Below are positions 14,498 through 15,319 of a DNA stretch of 15,319 bases, piece after piece. Each line of letters opens with the position of its first letter. Positions within the stretch are counted from its first letter, which is position 1. The notes beneath the pieces were generated by a model. That model did not search any database, was not told the DNA's origin, and saw only the letters and a program-made list of their open reading frames with translations. Both the position numbers and the translations under genes were made by a program. The stretch comes from Thiosulfativibrio sp964601165 (GTDB lineage Bacteria > Pseudomonadota > Gammaproteobacteria > Thiomicrospirales > Thiomicrospiraceae): positions 1 through 15,319 of the forward strand of contig CAZRMK010000048.1 in NCBI GenBank assembly GCA_964601165.1. The letters run 5' to 3'.

Positions 14498-15193
14498 ATG
14501 ACACAACAAACCATTATGATTGTTGAAGATGAAGCTGCTATTAGAGATATGCTTAATTTTACTTTATCAGCGGCTAATTATAAGGTGGTTGAAGCCCATA
14601 ATGCTGAGCAGGCGTGGCAAATGTTAAGTAATGATAAGTTACCAGATTGTTTATTACTAGACTGGATGTTACCTGGGGTGACAGGCATTGACCTTGCGCA
14701 AAGAATTCGTAATCGAGATAAATTTTCTGCTATGCCTATTATTTTGTTAACCGCACGAGGAGAAGAAAATGATCAGGTGCAAGGGTTTGAAGCGGGAGCA
14801 GATGATTATGTGGTAAAGCCTTTTTCTCCTCGTGCCTTGGTTGCACGTATTAAAGCCTTATTACGTCGCCAAAATCCAGACATAAATGCTACTGAAATTT
14901 TGAAACAAGGAGCTTTAACACTAGATCTTTCTAGTTATCGCTTTAGCGTAAGTGGTGCTGAGGTTAAGTTAGGACCAACAGAATTTAAACTTATGCAGTT
15001 TTTTATGAGCCACCCAAACCGAGTTTACAGCCGTATGCAGTTGCTTGACTATGTTTGGGGTGAGCATGTAGTGGTTGAAGATCGCACTGTTGATGTTCAT
15101 ATTCGTCGTCTGCGTATAATTCTAGAACCAGTTAATCAAGCAAATGTTATTCAAACTGTTAGAGGAGCAGGTTATCGGTTTTCTGTTGAATAG
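14498..15193 (+). CDS. phoB: Phosphate regulon response regulator PhoB (OmpR/PhoB family)
   Basis: DNA-binding response regulator that, when phosphorylated by PhoR, activates Pho-box promoters. The 231 residues comprise a receiver domain (about 4-120) with acidic pocket Glu10/Asp11, phospho-acceptor Asp55 in LLLDWMLPG, Thr85 and Lys107 (VVKPF), then a winged-helix C-terminal domain with GPTEFKLMQFFM, RTVDVHIRRLR and the final QTVRGAGYRFS. Receiver and DNA-binding residues fit PhoB better than other OmpR-type regulators, and the gene's place directly after phoU supports the name. A very strong AGGAGGT (14486-14492) precedes the ATG by five bases. It probably activates its own operon through the Pho box at 8648. 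The expected partner phoR is not seen before the window ends. Confidence 0.95.
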   Translation: MTQQTIMIVEDEAAIRDMLNFTLSAANYKVVEAHNAEQAWQMLSNDKLPDCLLLDWMLPGVTGIDLAQRIRNRDKFSAMPIILLTARGEENDQVQGFEAGADDYVVKPFSPRALVARIKALLRRQNPDINATEILKQGALTLDLSSYRFSVSGAEVKLGPTEFKLMQFFMSHPNRVYSRMQLLDYVWGEHVVVEDRTVDVHIRRLRIILEPVNQANVIQTVRGAGYRFSVE

Positions 15194-15203
15194 GATTTAG
15201 GTA
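15193..15203. repeat. Half-site of palindromic repeat D
   Basis: GGATTTAGGTA, the outer 11 bases of one arm of repeat D, overlaps the last base of the phoB stop codon. No matching left arm is present. It is short enough to be chance, but its position just after a gene agrees with the other copies. Confidence 0.35.
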
Positions 15204-15251
15204 TTATGGCTAGATTGTTTGGATTAGCTTTGATAGACTTAGGGATATATT

Positions 15252-15319
15252 GAGACCTTTGCATAAATGGATGCACAAATAAAAATGGCTATATTCCACA
15301 ATCTTTTTCTCAAAAAAAC
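15252..15319. mobile_element. Second copy of element A (or parent IS), left end, cut by window edge
   Basis: The 68 bases to the end of the window match 379-446 of element A with about ten substitutions and no gap, beginning GAGACCTTTGCA and ending with the same run CAAAAAAAC. The central palindrome seen in element A would come only a few bases past the edge. Whether this is another miniature copy or the end of a full transposase-bearing IS cannot be decided here. It begins 58 bases after the phoB stop, where phoR would normally start. Confidence 0.75.

Overview
The window is AT-rich (roughly 38-40% GC by eye) and carries ordinary core genes of a gammaproteobacterium. The evidence for that lineage is a NagZ with a KHFPGHG motif, an ilvE followed by a small CHCC zinc-finger gene, a GSI-type glutamine synthetase with adenylylation Tyr397, and PstC/PstA permeases with the large periplasmic insertions common in this class. 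No genus can be assigned from sequence alone. The genome looks repeat-laden: the 15.3 kb hold three complete fold-back miniature elements, the edge of a fourth, a family of short palindromes, a chimeric insertion-sequence (IS) remnant and a type I restriction gene remnant.

Layout. 1-248: C-terminal scrap of a type I restriction (HsdR) subunit. 378-539: fold-back element A, ending 4 bp before the nagZ start. 544-2720: nagZ and an MscS-type channel gene, overlapping by one base. 2721-3197: remnant made of an IS3-type transposase tail joined to an IS4-type transposase head with an internal stop. 3207-5293 (minus): argD-argF, two arginine-biosynthesis genes in an operon. 5341-5516: fold-back element B with a TAAA target duplication, between argD and ilvE. 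5728-6910: ilvE and the zf-CHCC gene, separated by a perfect 17-bp-arm palindrome. 6951-6980: bidirectional terminator. 6999-8405 (minus): glnA, with a GG-N10-GC sigma-54-type promoter. 8648 onward: Pho box, then pstC-pstA-pstB-phoU-phoB. pstS is absent from the head of this operon. Fold-back element C sits between pstC and pstA, and copies of the short palindrome lie between pstB and phoU and between phoU and phoB. After phoB, where phoR would be expected, a copy of element A begins and runs off the window.

How the genes work together. PstC/PstA/PstB form the membrane and ATPase parts of the high-affinity phosphate importer. PhoU links the importer to phosphate signalling, and PhoB is the response regulator that should bind the Pho box, so the cluster looks like a self-regulated phosphate-starvation operon. 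Facing it, glnA looks nitrogen-regulated. The genes themselves are conventional. The unusual feature is how closely the small palindromic elements abut translation starts and gene junctions: element A carries a promoter-like sequence and the nagZ ribosome binding site, element C carries the pstA ribosome binding site inside a stem, and the short palindromes occupy three intercistronic gaps. Elements A and C have different ends but share nearly the same 14-bp central palindrome. I did not find a new multi-gene system; the repeat elements are the part most worth pursuing.
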